Shown here: positions 11,265 through 23,690 of the stretch, one piece after another | How the letters are laid out: each line of letters starts with the position of its first letter | Numbering within the stretch: the first letter of the stretch is position 1 | Origin: Oasisia sp. SBJ-2009 | Lineage: Eukaryota; Annelida; Polychaeta; Sabellida; Siboglinidae | Length of the DNA: 64,000 nt | NCBI GenBank assembly: GCA_964017155.1 | Contig: OZ024862.1 | Location: forward strand, 37,229,675-37,293,674 | Direction of reading: 5' to 3' | Notes under the pieces: model-generated | Told to the model about the DNA's origin: nothing | The model's database searches: none | The model's input: the letters and a program-made list of their open reading frames with translations, nothing else | Position numbers and translations under genes: made by a program

Positions 11265-11594
11265 ATACACGTAACAAAGCTGAGATTTATGCATCTTGTG
11301 TAAAGTAAATACAATACACAAATATACACAGACATTCTAAATAAAGACGTAATGAAAGTATAACATTATATACAAGTTACACATTTAAAAAAAAAAATCT
11401 AAGCAAATATTAATACTGAATATCATACGAATGTTCTGTAATGCAAATATTAATATCTACGTCCAAAATAACAAAAGGTTTATGTGATTACAAAATAACT
11501 TCAAAGATCATTATCAGGAGTAGGTAGTCATACCTGCATCCCCATCAATCCCACAGGTGCATAAGACACTGGGTGTTTTAACATTAACTCCGCC

Positions 11595-11690
11595 TGCCAA
11601 TATCTATATTACTTGCCAATATCTGTATTACTTGCCAATATCTGTATTACTTGCCAATATCTGAATTACTTGCCAATATCTGAATTACCA
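11595..11690. repeat. 19-bp tandem repeat, five copies
   Basis: The unit is ACTTGCCAATATCTGTATT with G/A and T/A variants. Confidence 0.9.
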
Positions 11691-14600
11691 GCATATAATA
11701 ATATTGTATTTTTTAATAATGGAGTGTTTATTGTTAGTTTCTGAATTTGTTAATTTAAACATGTTCATTCATGTTGGATTGTATATAATGCTGAATTAAT
11801 TTAGATGCAGCTAACAAGCTCAGCGTAATTTTACTTGTCTAGCCTAAATAAAAATATCCTATATATTTTGGTTTGCTTAAACCAATGCAAGTTGACTGGC
11901 TCAATGTTGTAGTGGTGAGTAGTACTTGTGGAACAGAAGTGACTGTGGTGTTTATATAATCTACGATTCACTGATATACATTACTATGAAGTATGAACAT
12001 CACTATTTTTCACTACTTAGATCTGTTGATGGTGCTAGACGTGTGTGTTTTGTAAGACGTATGTTTTTAGTGGTGTTTAGACATATGTGAGCGGTTTACA
12101 ATACGGCGTGTAGGTAGGAAGTGAGACATAAATATGTACCGAAACCAGAATGTTCACGTGCTTTAGTGGAGCTTTATTTTGATCTGGCCATGTGGTTTGT
12201 TTACATGAAAGTTTGGTTGAATATTTTAATTGCAAAAAGTAGTTGTTGGATGGTGTTTTGTGGTGTGCTGGTATAGAGAACTGCAGCTTTGCTTGCGTTT
12301 TGCATATCAGTTTTATACTGGGTTGTTTTCTATTTAGTTTATTGCTTATCATTGTGGTTTATATGTTTATAATACAAAGATCATGTTATAATTGTTTTGT
12401 TTGTAATGTACTATAAACTGCTGTATTGACTAACGTTTTAATCATGCACTATCCTAGTGACCGAAATGTCATGTTAAAGGTCTGACTAGTGTGGGGGTTA
12501 ATCATGCCCCTCCCCAATAACTGTCGGTGCATCAACCACAGCAGTAATGGTAAATTAACGTTACTATTTCGCCTATATTTACAATAGGCTTTCTGTAGCT
12601 CATATGTATTACATTTTTATTTAGTTTGTCTTGCCGTCGTGTATGTGTTGTCCAACCATCGTGGGTACTTAATACTGCTTAATGTGATTCACTTTAGACT
12701 CCAGTCACATTATAGACAACTTGATATCAAGTATGTATCGCGAAAGCAGATTTGTTTTCGAAATCTTCAGTTGTATTAAGCACATATAAAGTATAAAACA
12801 ACAAAATTATGTACTTTGTTACAAGTGGTCATTTTGAAAACTGTGAGCTTTATTTACATGTTATATTTACTCTATTACTGTAATTGCATAACATATGTGC
12901 ATGGACATAGTGTCAATAAATATACTTTATATACTGGAATGTTTATGTAACTGTACACCATCACCATGCTACAATATGTAGGAATACCACAAATCTAAAA
13001 TTTTAATTAGATGTTTTCCCATCTGTGGAAAATTATGCAACATAAGTATTCGTAAGTAAAAATAGATTGTTTTTGTCTGAGCATTATTTCTGCAATAAAA
13101 GTCCATTTAAAAAGAACTATGGCTCTGACAAAGTTGTCCATTACATAATATTATCCATGTAACAATGTCAGAAAAGGTCCACATGTTCATGTTTGCAAAA
13201 ATATAATGTTTTTAACGTGTGTGTACCTCATATTGAGATTACACACACATACACATGCAAACTAGCGATTTCTAGAATTAAATGGTGATTGACTATTCGG
13301 ATGAAATTAAGAAAGTTCCATCAAGTGGAGAGGAGCAGCCAAGTGTTTACCCCCCAGGGTACAATGTACTATGTACACAGAGCTCAACAAACAATGGCTG
13401 CCAGACAATGGCATTTATGTACCAACATGTCATTGTCATTGGTCTTGTTGTCACCACTAAACCCAGACCCAGTTAATTACATATAATGTTATAAATTCAC
13501 ATGCATGGGACAAATGTTCACAGTAGTCCTCCAGTTAGTACTCAAATGAAAATAAACAACAAGCTTGCAACTTATTACTGAGAGTATGAGATGAATGTGT
13601 TTTTCTCTTCTCAGCAACTCACTATGAATTATCATTGTGGTCTGTGTATATGGTCTTGTTATAATTTGATGGCCATATGAAGCCATTTTCAACTAGTCAA
13701 TCTGCAGGAAATTGTGGTCACTCCAGCCTTTCTGAGCTACCATTGAGGATGGTCACTGCCTGGGTCTTTTTGTCATCCTCTATGGTTCTTTTTCATCCTT
13801 TTTGGGACTAACATGATCTCTGAATTAATCATGGATGATACAATACACAGTCCCTAACATTGAAAGCTGGATGTTATGCCAAATAGACAAAGTCTCAGAA
13901 CTATAACATATGTGGTGGGTGTGCTAACAATTACACTAACGCCTGACTTCTGAATAATTACTAAAAATAAATATGTACATTATCTGTTGGTATTGCTCTA
14001 CATGAGTCATCGCTTATGTAAAATCTCACTTGCCAATCATCTTGGTCAACGCTGCTTCACAACTGTTGACATATCAATGACAGCTGATGGTAGTGCCTCT
14101 GCATAATTTTGTTGTCTGACACAGATGCATGACAATAATGCTTGCAGGGCTTAACACATACATGTACAGATGCCTAATGGGTATTTCGGACTTGGCATGT
14201 GGAGGTCATAGAGCCAGTATTTTGCCATGTGTGATATAAAACATCGCCTGGAACTGTTTGTGCCACAAGGCAACTTGACAGAGAAATGGATGACACCAAG
14301 AGAAGATATTTTGAAATATATCTGGATGTCATCAACAAGACTACTGAACAAAAAATGTTGATTTTGCTGTTTCGTGAACTGTGCATTGTTCAGCCCAGCC
14401 TGTGATGGCTTTTCATGAGACTCGTAAAATGCAAGGCCCAAGAAGCTGCCTGGAATAGTAGAGTTTGTGACGTATAAACAAGTGATGTGATCACACATTT
14501 ATATTACCTGGAAGAAAACAGATCAACCCATCAACATGCCACATAAATATGTAGCACTGTTGAGATCAGAGATGTACAGTAAGTTGATACCTTGATTTAT

Positions 14601-15179
14601 CCAGCTTAGAATCCAGCTTGTGTTGTTGGTGTGCATGAACACGTACAGTTTAATGCATGCATGCCTGTGTCTGTAGGCATGCAGGCTACATATGAATGGT
14701 TTCAGGGCAAAAACTGATACACACTGTACTGTGTAAAAAAAATTGACAGAAAAAATGACTGGTATGTCTTAGGAATATAAGAGAAAACTTGTCCATTATA
14801 TTGGAATTTCTTAGGAAAACAACGTCTTAAGAACTTATAACATGGACTGAAATTGTTTCAGTGTACATTTCAATTATGAAATGTTGCCAATTAAAAATGT
14901 CAACTGTAATACATCCTGTGTAGTAGGTCTACACTAAATGATATAATATATATTATTTGAGCCTCAACCGTGGCTTAGTTGCAGGTGTTTGATGAAACTC
15001 AGCTCTAATTAGCTCTGTAGGAGTTGAAATGAAAGCCACACCAAAAACCTCCAACTGCACACTTTTGAGGCTCACCAATATTCACAGAAAACTGCACCCC
15101 TTTCCAAAAATCTCTGTGAGAATTTAAGTCTGTAGAAGTTTGTTTGATACAGTTTTCATACATGTTGTACTTAGTTGTA

Positions 15180-16235
15180 GGGGCTGTAGCTAGCAAGTAG
15201 TGGGGCGGCATAGCTAACATATTGTTCATTTTGTGATACAAGCACCAAATTTGGTACACACATAGCTTCATATATTTAGAAGAAATCTGGATATTGGGCC
15301 ACTGCGAATTGGCTTCCTGATTACCATGGCGGCCATTTTCCAAAATGGCCGCCGTAAACCTATTTTCTCATATCTTAGTAACTACGTCAAATAAATCAGT
15401 CCTTTTGGTATTGAAACATAGATTTTCTGGGTCAGCGATTTCACATATATTACTTTTGACCTTCTCCGACATTAACATCCGCCATTTTTAAAGATGGCGG
15501 ACGTCAAAACTAATAACCCTATATCTCATGACCTACGCGACCTGGAGAGCTAATTTTATGGTCAAAATATAGGTATGTGAACAGCCAATTCCAGTGTATT
15601 AAAATATTTTGTATTTGACCTTGGCCGACCTTCGTATCCGCCATTTAAACAAAATGACTTCCGCTAAAACGAATTTTGTCCACACATTTACAAATGCTTC
15701 AGTCAGAACCGCTACATTTGTGTCAAAACGTAGGTTTTTCAAAGTACCGATTTCAAATATGTTACATATGACCTTCTCCAATATTAATATCCGCCATTTT
15801 TAAAGATGGCGGCTTTAAAAGCCAAATTTCTTCACATCTTGAGAAATAAACCAGATAGAGAGATAACATTGTCTTCATAATTAAGATTTTACATGCTGCT
15901 ATTTTTAATATGCTACTTTTGATCCTGTCGGACATTCGTATCGGACGTTTTCAAGATGGCGACTAAAAATGGCGGTTATTTTCTATATTGGCTATCAACA
16001 AACGCTATTTACTAGCTAGCCTATATTCACGAGAGGAGTATCAACAGTCATCCCCTCTCTTGATGTTTAGAAATGTTTACATTAACTCCAAAACGCCTCA
16101 CAGGTTTAAATCATTGTTTATTTTAGTTGTGTTGTTAGTGGGGCGGCATAGCTAACATATTGCTCATTTTGTGATACAAGCACCAACTTTTGTACACACA
16201 TAGCTTAATATATTTAGAAGATATTACGTATTAGC
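15180..16235 (-). repeat. Dispersed repeat with GGCGGCCATTTT core and about 155-bp internal periodicity
   Basis: The GTGGGGCGGCATAGCTAACA segment at about 15198 recurs directly at about 16138. The reverse complement of 15198-15345 matches 18660-18835. Between them, GACCTTCTCCGACATTAACA-type segments recur at about 15458, 15617, 15769 and 15919, each followed by CCGCCATTT and usually AAGATGGCGG. At 15328-15354 two 12-base arms (GGCGGCCATTTT and its inverse) face each other around CC. Confidence 0.75.
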
Positions 16236-16423
16236 ATAGACCATGTAACAATGTTCACTTAATGTACTAAAGCCATTAACTATGCTATTTAAGTTATTTG
16301 AGAATACCAGTGTTATTGTTGAATGCTATTTAAATCATTTTATTAACACATCTTGATCACATGACTACTTGACAAACTCCCATGGATCATGGCGTGGCAC
16401 TTTAATGTTTGAGTATATGAGAG

Positions 16424-18050
16424 TCAGCTGGCACATTCTCCCTCACAGAAGCAGAGGCCTGTGCACTGAAGTGCAGCCTTCTTGCACCTGTAGCGGTTTC
16501 TGCAACCTCTCTTGGTTCCTTCTGTCTTCACCCACCCCCAGTCAGTTGGTGATGGCAACACAGGGTCTGGTATCAGTTTCTTCCCCCAGATGTGACCACC
16601 CTGGTAGACTGCTCTCTTGGCATGCTCCTCTAGAGCAGCTCGGGTAGGCGGGATTTGTTGCACCGAGGGTTTTCGTGGAAAGAGCTTCCTTTTAGTATGG
16701 TCCACCTTGGTGCAGGTGCTGGTTCTGTCAAACAGAAGTATGACAAACCTCTCGATTATGTTCACTGCATCATCGGGGATCTCCTTTGGCCCATATGTGA
16801 GCATCAATAGTGCATCTGTCTGTTCCATGTTGACCATGCTGTCTTCTTTCCATGTCCAGCAAAGCTGGATACAGTGTCACAGCATGTCAAAGCATGGAAT
16901 ATTGGTAGGGCACATGACATCTCTGGTTCATGGCTCACAGCTATTTGGTTGGCTGCCATGTAGCGCAAGCTCTTGCCAGTTCCGAATGCTAGCCATAGTT
17001 CACATCCAGCGGGTAGATAAGTTATGGCAAACACAGCCAAGACCACAACATCGGTGTCAACAGTGCGAGTTAGTATATGGTGGTGGTCATGCTGTGCAGC
17101 ATGTGTTACATGCAGTAGCATACGACTATCAGCTTCTTCAGGGCTGCATGGCGACAGGGTGTGGACATCCTGCAATAGCTGTGTGTGGAGCACCCCCTTC
17201 CCATCGGTGAAGACAACTTCCTTGTCTTCCTTACAGAACGCCTGATCTTGGACAAGAAACTGAATAGTTCTCTCTTATTGCTGTCAATCCGTAGAAAGTT
17301 CTGCCAGTTTCCTGGTAGGGCAGCCTTACCAACCCCATGTCTCCTGACACCCTTCCCGCGCTTGGCTCTTGCTGTGCCTTTCAGGGAGTCATCCTTGTAA
17401 GTATCCCAAACAAGGTCCACACGTGACACACTGCGCAGCTGAGAAGAAATATATGGGAATATTCATCAAATGTCTTGGCAGCTGCTGGCTTCATCATCTG
17501 TTTGATGGGAGCTCCACCAAGAAGTATATAGGTAGCGTCATGGGTCTTAGTCTGAGATGGATCCGCAATCTCTTTGCTGTCAAGGACAAGTAGGTCTTCG
17601 CTCTCTTCTTCGAATGGGTTGCCCAGTTCTTCCATTACGTTGCCGAGTGAGCAGACGTCTTTCCTAAATACATTTTGCACATTTGCTGTCTGGTCATGGT
17701 GGATCACCTCATGTCGTCTTCCCATGAGCTGGTGTGCATCTTCAAAGTCTTTAGTCAGCGCAGTAACCTCAGGTCCAGCTATCGGCCACCGCTGGAGGGC
17801 ACTAGGGTTGTCTGTAAGACCTACCGCCCCTCCATCCCTCTTGCTGCAAGCATTATTCTGCTCATGTGCTTGATCGATGGGGATTGCCGAGAAGACCCGA
17901 CCCATTGTTAGTTCAGTAATGTCACGAAGATGAACTGGGATATAGCGGACATAGTTGGTGTGGTCCAGAGCAACGAACTAGGGGACCTGTTCTGTCAGAG
18001 CATCGAGGTACATGCTGAAGGAGGACTGCCGCTGGGACCACACAAAGACC
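16424..18050 (-). pseudogene. Decayed copy of an invertebrate multicopy protein with PIN/XPG-I-like core and Cys-rich tail
   Basis: Read from 18050 downwards, the protein changes frame about three times and meets a TAG at 17978-17980, so it is not translatable. Recognisable blocks are LDHTNYVRYIPVHLRD, IPIDQAHEQNNACSKRDGGA, PGNWQNFLRIDSNK, SPEEADSRMLLHVTHAA, TVDTDVVVLAVF, ELWLAFGTGKSLRYM, FHALTCCDTVSSFAGHGKK, RFVILLFDRTSTCTKVD, RAVYQGGHIWG and a tail with CRNRYRCKKAALQC...CEGEC. From memory, the same block order occurs in many repeated hypothetical proteins of molluscs, cnidarians and echinoderms. Spaced acids (EEADSR, DTD, CCDT) followed by GHGK resemble the metal site and hairpin of FEN/XPG nucleases; that is inference. 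It is probably a mobile-element passenger or an amplified gene family. Confidence 0.7.
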
Positions 18051-18639
18051 AGTAAACACAGCTCCAATTACAACTACATTACTGTTGCCCAATACTGGAA
18101 TTAAGGGCAGCTCTCTTTCCTCTTTATTCATCAAACCCGAAAGGTTTAATACTAATACTAATAATAACAATACTGCTACTACTGCTTTAACTTATGTATT
18201 TAACCTGTTAATAAAATTAATTAATTTAGCTTATTTTTATATATTTATGTTTGGATGTAATTATGTATTTACATGTTTATGTTGTTAGGGCATGTAAGCA
18301 GGTTTTTAACCAAATGGCGCCTTACATATGTTTCTAAATAATAATACAGTAAATTATACTATTTTATCAATGAGACATCAACATTTTACATAAGTCTAGG
18401 TATGTTTCTGTACTTTTCTAAATAAAAAAACAATGTTTGCTCTAGTAGCCACCATCGGACAAAATAATACTACGAGAACACGTTTTTACTGATTCATGGC
18501 ACTATATAATCGAATTATAATTATAATGAAATGACAAATTACTTTGTAATGTTCCATAGAATTGTCAGTGAGTAATTATTTGTCTCTCAGGGTTATTAGG
18601 ATCTCAATTATGTCCATTATGGCATCTGACTTCATTGAT

Positions 18640-18835
18640 TTAAAAAGGTTTGACCAACCGCTGGCGGCCATTTTGAACAATGACTGCCACGGCCACCAGG
18701 GGGCTAATTTGCGGTGGCCCAATATCCACTTTTGTTCCCAAGATATCAATCAACACATCTGCCAAATTTGGTGCTTGTATCACAAAATGAACAATTGGTT
18801 TGGTATGTTGAGCTATGCCGCCCCACTACAAGATC
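18640..18835 (+). repeat. Second copy of the GGCGGCCATTTT dispersed repeat, opposite orientation
   Basis: Shares GTGGCCCAATATCCA, CCAAATTTGGTGCTTGTATC, CACAAAATGAACAAT and AGCTATGCCGCCCCACTAC with the reverse complement of the copy at 15180-15345. The two copies bracket the decayed gene at 16424-18050. Confidence 0.8.
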
Positions 18836-18889
18836 CATATAACCATATTTCAACCATAACCAGCTAGATGACCTCTTAAGACATACTGT

Positions 18890-18931
18890 ACACTATATAT
18901 ATATATATATATATTATAATATATATAAAAC

Positions 18932-18970
<39 letters not shown>
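18890..18970. repeat. TA microsatellite
   Basis: Two TA runs around AAACCTGTG. Confidence 0.9.
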
Positions 18971-18972
<2 letters not shown>

Positions 18973-19178
18973 TTAATTAATATAATGCGTATTTCAACCA
19001 TACCCATTTATACTACCTTATTTTACATTTCTATATTATGGTTTATATACACACACATATATATATATATATCATTATGTATAAATTGATGTTATATATA
19101 TACAAAACAATAACATATAAGTGTAAAATAAGGTAATATAAGTGGGTATGGTTGAAATATGCATTATATTAATTAATT
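18971..19178. repeat. Long inverted repeat (hairpin / MITE-like), arms about 57 bp
   Basis: The left arm 18971-19027 (ATTAATTAATATAATGCG, TTTCAACCATACCCA, ACCTTATTTTACA) is repeated inverted at 19122-19178 with a few mismatches. About 94 bp of AT-rich loop separates them. TA repeats flank both sides. No coding content. Confidence 0.8.
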
Positions 19179-19179
19179 A

Positions 19180-19197
19180 TAATGTACAATATATGCA

Positions 19198-19239
<42 letters not shown>

Positions 19240-19528
19240 TACATATAATATACACATAGATATATATATATACATATTATATATATATGTACATATATTT
19301 ATATATATATATACATACGTATGTACATATATATATATATGTGTGTGTATGTATCTGTATACATGCATATACAATACATACAGCTGTGTATACATATAAC
19401 TATATCAAGATCAAAGTTTGTGAATGTTTGAATTTTGTACAAAATTATAACTATATACGTATATTGACATTTATGCATGTATACATGTTTGTACATATGT
19501 AGGTTACGTATGTATGTATGTATGTATG

Positions 19529-19562
<34 letters not shown>

Positions 19563-19735
19563 ATAATGTATATATGTGTGTGTGTCAGTGAGTATATTAT
19601 ATGTATGCAAAATATATATATTTATATATATACATATATATAAATATATATATATATATATTATATATATATATTTTATTATATTATATATATTTACATA
19701 ATTATATATATATATATACATGTTTTTTTTCTGTT
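19180..19735. repeat. TA / TATG / TATGTA compound microsatellite
   Basis: Almost continuous alternating purine-pyrimidine sequence, broken by a unique 19400-19500 piece. Overlapping open frames rich in Tyr and Ile come from the repeat only. Confidence 0.85.
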
Positions 19736-20199
19736 TAGCTGTATTTATATAACATTTCTACAAGCTTATATAATTTCTTACAATTTATAGTCACAGCTGC
19801 TTATACACTGCATCGTGTGAATAAATCGGGTTTTATGTTCATGGGCTTTGTGGTGGTAAAATACGGTAAGAATTTATTTGGTAAATTTGATACAGGCCCC
19901 GCGATACCTGACCCTAGCTGGCGACAAGTCACCACTGGCACTGCCACTGGATTGGAGCCAGCGGTGACCTCAGGCTCAGCGGTGAGTTCTGGGGGAAGCT
20001 GGCCGTAACCGTTCACAGTTATATTCTGAATTGGTGCGATATTATTCCACGTACAGTAAGTGCAGTTTGTGTTGCTATATTGTAAAATTCGCAATGCAAT
20101 TGTGGGTCTGGAATTAGACAAACCGCGTGAGCTGCTGTCGCACTGACATGCCATTTTGTATTGTGTCTTTGAAGTCGGCCTGCTATATGATCAGTGGCA

Positions 20200-21036
20200 G
20201 TGCAGTGCATGCATGTGCGCTTTCTATCGGAGGCGGAGCGGAGCGACTGTCACTGACACTGACACAGTCCGCCACCGATGCTACTGTCAACACGCGTATC
20301 CGTAGGCGTAGCGAGGTGAATCACAAATGACAGTTGTCTATAGAATAGTAGCTAGAATAGTAGCAGTGACAGTGTCAGTGACAGCTAAGACTACATATGT
20401 ATTACTGTTTAGCCTATCGATTTATTATGTTTCGAGGTCGCGACAAGTCAAGTCTAGTAACCCGATACTCATGTCATGATTAAATTAGCATTACTCTCCA
20501 TGCACCGACTCCATTGGCATTGTCATTGACAGTGTAAGTGACTGTGTTGAACTTTTAATAGAAAACGCCGTAAAATAATAATATTATGCAACACATTTTC
20601 TGCACGTTTCATTGTCTAAATGATCGGTTGCCGTGACAGTAGAATTTCGACATGTTTGAAGGAGTGTTCGTGTTGCCAGCGGCGACGTCTACGACTACAG
20701 CCGTGCCTGGCTGTCCGTGGCGTAGCCGTAGGCGTAGCTGTAGACGGACACGATCACGTAGGCGTAGCCTAGGCGATGACAAATAAATCCCTTCTGTTAA
20801 ATATCTCCATCGAATAACCAGAAGACATTGTCACGATTGGGCTCTTAAGCTACTACATCTTTTGTGAAGTGTGTTTGGGTCTATAGAACATGTTGCTAAA
20901 TAGAGTAAACAGTTAAACTGAGTATCGTTTACGTTGTTAAAATTCGCTTCGCCCTCAATACCCGTGCGAGAAAACGCGAGAATCTGTGTGAGTTCATCCT
21001 AAGGTGAACTTGACCCCCAGAGCGGCGCAATGGCGG
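20200..21036 (+). promoter_or_regulatory. GC/CpG-richer region, likely promoter and non-coding first exon of the aminotransferase gene
   Basis: This stretch is richer in CpG than its AT-rich surroundings and carries repeated GTAGGCGTAG motifs (about 20302, 20723, 20757) and mirrored CAGTGACA/TGTCACTG strings. It ends in GCGGCGCAATGGCGG followed by a strong donor GTGAGT at 21037. The next good acceptor in register with the coding start is at 27891-27894. Joining 21036 to 27895 makes a 5' leader with a short upstream frame. The transcription start was not identified; an alternative is a first exon elsewhere in 21-27 kb. Confidence 0.45.
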
Positions 21037-21833
21037 GGTGAGTTTGTTATCTTTTAGCCGGCTTGTTTACTATTGTAACACATGCAAATTATCACGTTGT
21101 ACGTTGCATATCATTGTGAACATTAGCTGTTACAATCGGTTACTAATAAGTAGAAACATAGGCATAATCTTACGAAATGTCAGACGCTTGGGTTTGGAAT
21201 TCGAGTGTCAGCTGTCAGGACAAGCCATCTTCTAAAAATAGATACATACTAGATAGATTGCAATCAACAACGCCCCCAATTTACAAGTTGCGTCTTCTTT
21301 GACTTTGTTCAGCAGAATAAAACAATCTCTGAACATTACACCTGTCACAGACCCTGCTTTGACTTTGAACAGGCTCATAAGTGACATAACAATAATTTGC
21401 TTCAGAGTCAGACAAATTCAGTCCATACTCGAGACCAGACCCAGTCCAGATGTTCAATTCATCCTGTTAAATTAACCTGTTTAGGAATTCAGCTAGGTGT
21501 AGCCCAGTGACTATGTCTGTGTAGCTAATTGCATGTGAGCAGTCCGTTTTGCTACACCAGCTCACCTCACCTAAAATTGTGTAAAAAAAGCATGGTATCT
21601 GATGATCGATAGACAATAATTGTGGTATTTGCACAGGCAGACTGCCACTGTTCATTTAACAACATTTATCCACTGGCACTGACAGCCACTGATGTAGAGT
21701 TACACACATCAGTACATGATACTTGCAACTACCTTTATTACCCTAACAAGCAGCTAGCCCTGTAAATATAATACATGGAGTAAGGTGGATGGTACTGAGG
21801 GCTTGTTGCAATGGGTGTAGTGTCAGTATGCTT

Positions 21834-22198
21834 ACCCAGCAAACAACGACCCATGATTTCACACATTCTGTAAGTGAATTCACGAGTTTAACTGGCTCAA
21901 TTCACGTGTTTCTGTACGTAAATTCGCCTGATTCTGTGAACAAATTTGGTGTGTCGACACGTGTTTCCTGTGAAATCATGAGTGTTTCACGTGATGACAC
22001 ATGCCAGTGAAACCGAACCAGTTCTGACCCAGTATGACTCATGAATGTCAAACTCGTTCAAAACTCGTGACAACAGACAGAACACGTGTATTCATGTGAA
22101 TACACATGAAAACACATACTGGTGGAGCGGTACCAATTTTGAACCAGTATGACGTACACGTGCCAACTGGTTCAGAAATGGTTCCTTGTTTGCTGGGT
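21834..22198. mobile_element. MITE-like TIR element, 365 bp
   Basis: Begins ACCCAGCAAACAA (21834-21846) and ends with the exact inverse TTGTTTGCTGGGT (22186-22198). Inside, ATGATTTCACA and TGTGAAATCATGAG form a second inverted pair, with several GTGTTTTCATGT-type strings. No coding content. No clear target duplication was seen. Confidence 0.65.
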
Positions 22199-22199
22199 A

Positions 22200-23480
22200 G
22201 GCTCAGAACTACCATGATTATATACCATGAGCCTCAAAGTCCCCGACTAAGAGCTATGAATTACATACTTGTGTGAAGTTGTGTCTACCTAGCTACTAAC
22301 TGCCCAGTATAATTGGTAGTTTGTGTCTGGAATTCTGATTGACCACTGGCATGTAAACAGGATGTTCGAAATACTATATTACACCACCTCTCCTTGCCGC
22401 TACCTAGATCTGTTCTTGCTAGTACGGTGTAATTAGATATCTACTTGTAGCTGCCATTCATCATAGCATTTACTCTCAACTTTTTAATGTTACGGGATAT
22501 CCAAACTTATCACGCAGAAATCTCATTCTAGAGAAGCCATTAGTTTATTTTAATACATAGTAATTACAAACGGATACACGCAGTGGAGATAGGGTCCACC
22601 ATTTTTAGTAGTTATGTATTTTCATGGTTTGAAATTTCTATTGGTTTACATTCATGCATGTGAATTCATTTGAAGTCAAAACAACTTTTCTAACAGAACC
22701 ATTAATTTTGTTCCCACCAATGTAACTGTGTGAGGAGGATTTTATAAGTATATCAGATCACTTGATTTGTTCACGAAGTGAAATGCAAGTGGTTTTATGT
22801 ATTATTTGTTTAAACTTTGTAGGATGTCTGGATCAAGATTTTCAGGCTGCTGTAGCAGGGGCGTTCACAATTTGTTTTCTTGCTTTTCTTTCTAATGATT
22901 CACTGGGCTGGTTTGTCCTGTAAACAGATCTTTGGATGACTGAATTTATTATATTTTAAAAATACTGGTTATGTTTACATCAAATGATACATATTATAAC
23001 GTTTGATTTATCTGAGTTTTGTACGTAAAGAGTTAAATAAATGAAATTGAACTTAGCCTACTAATTTTAATGAAAAGTGAAATGTGATATATTATCATAC
23101 ATCACAATCAGACCTAGAGGCTTATTGATATACCATTACAGGTACATTCAATAACTAGCTAAATGGTCACCGCCCATTACAATGTCAATATGTTGTTCAG
23201 AATTATAATCAACTATGTCATAATAACATGTTTCCACTGGTTTCAAGTGACAGTCATTGTGCAGTAGCTATGAGGTGCTGGTAATGTTCCAAACACGCTG
23301 AATGGTTGTCTGTCTGTCTGGTGGAGTTTAGCCTGTTCATTGTGTTTGGTGTTCATTTCTGTGAACCTTAATGTACATGTAATGTGACAGCCCTGTCATT
23401 TGGAAGCCTATTGAGCCAGTGAGTCAGCATGAATTGTATAGTAGTTGGGATGATTACTCATTGCATAATTTGTAGTCGGC
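22200..23480. other. Intergenic or first-intron sequence
   Basis: AT-rich unique sequence with no recognised gene or repeat unit. Confidence 0.4.
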
Positions 23481-23484
23481 AAGG

Positions 23485-23690
23485 CATCAGGGCCTTATGC
23501 AGGATAACATTTTGTTAACATTTTTGCCCATCACACATTTTTTGGTGGACACATGGATTTTAACTCATGAATATACATGTATACAAGCCAGTTGAGATGT
23601 GCTTTATTGTCTGAAATAAACGTTTTTGGTTTTATCCATCCATATGATGAGTGGACGGGTATCTGCATAAAGCTATGCATGGCATGGAAT
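23485..23690. repeat. Dispersed repeat shared with 31094-31420
   Basis: Shares GGGCCTTATGCAGGATAA, CATCACACATTTTTTGGTGG, ACACATGGAT and GAGTGGACGGGTATCTGCAT plus AAAGCTATGC with the segment after aminotransferase exon 4. A shorter relative (CACCCGTCTAAAAC, CAAGTGACAGGTGGACGA) lies at 24297-24345. The class is not determined. Confidence 0.65.

Larger units (their letters stand above)
10444..15150. other. Intergenic stretch with no recognised gene
   Basis: AT-rich. It includes the presumed 3' UTR of the M28B-like gene, the short 19-bp array at 11595 and scattered open frames of 60-115 codons (for example minus strand 14151-14498) with no recognisable domain or splice context. Confidence 0.5.

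Noticed and set aside
14151..14498. Minus-strand frame of 115 codons
   Set aside because: No recognisable motif, no splice context and AT-rich composition; may be chance or a very old repeat.
19801..20154. Minus-strand frame of 117 codons
   Set aside because: No domain recognised; overlaps an open plus-strand frame and lies next to the TA tract.
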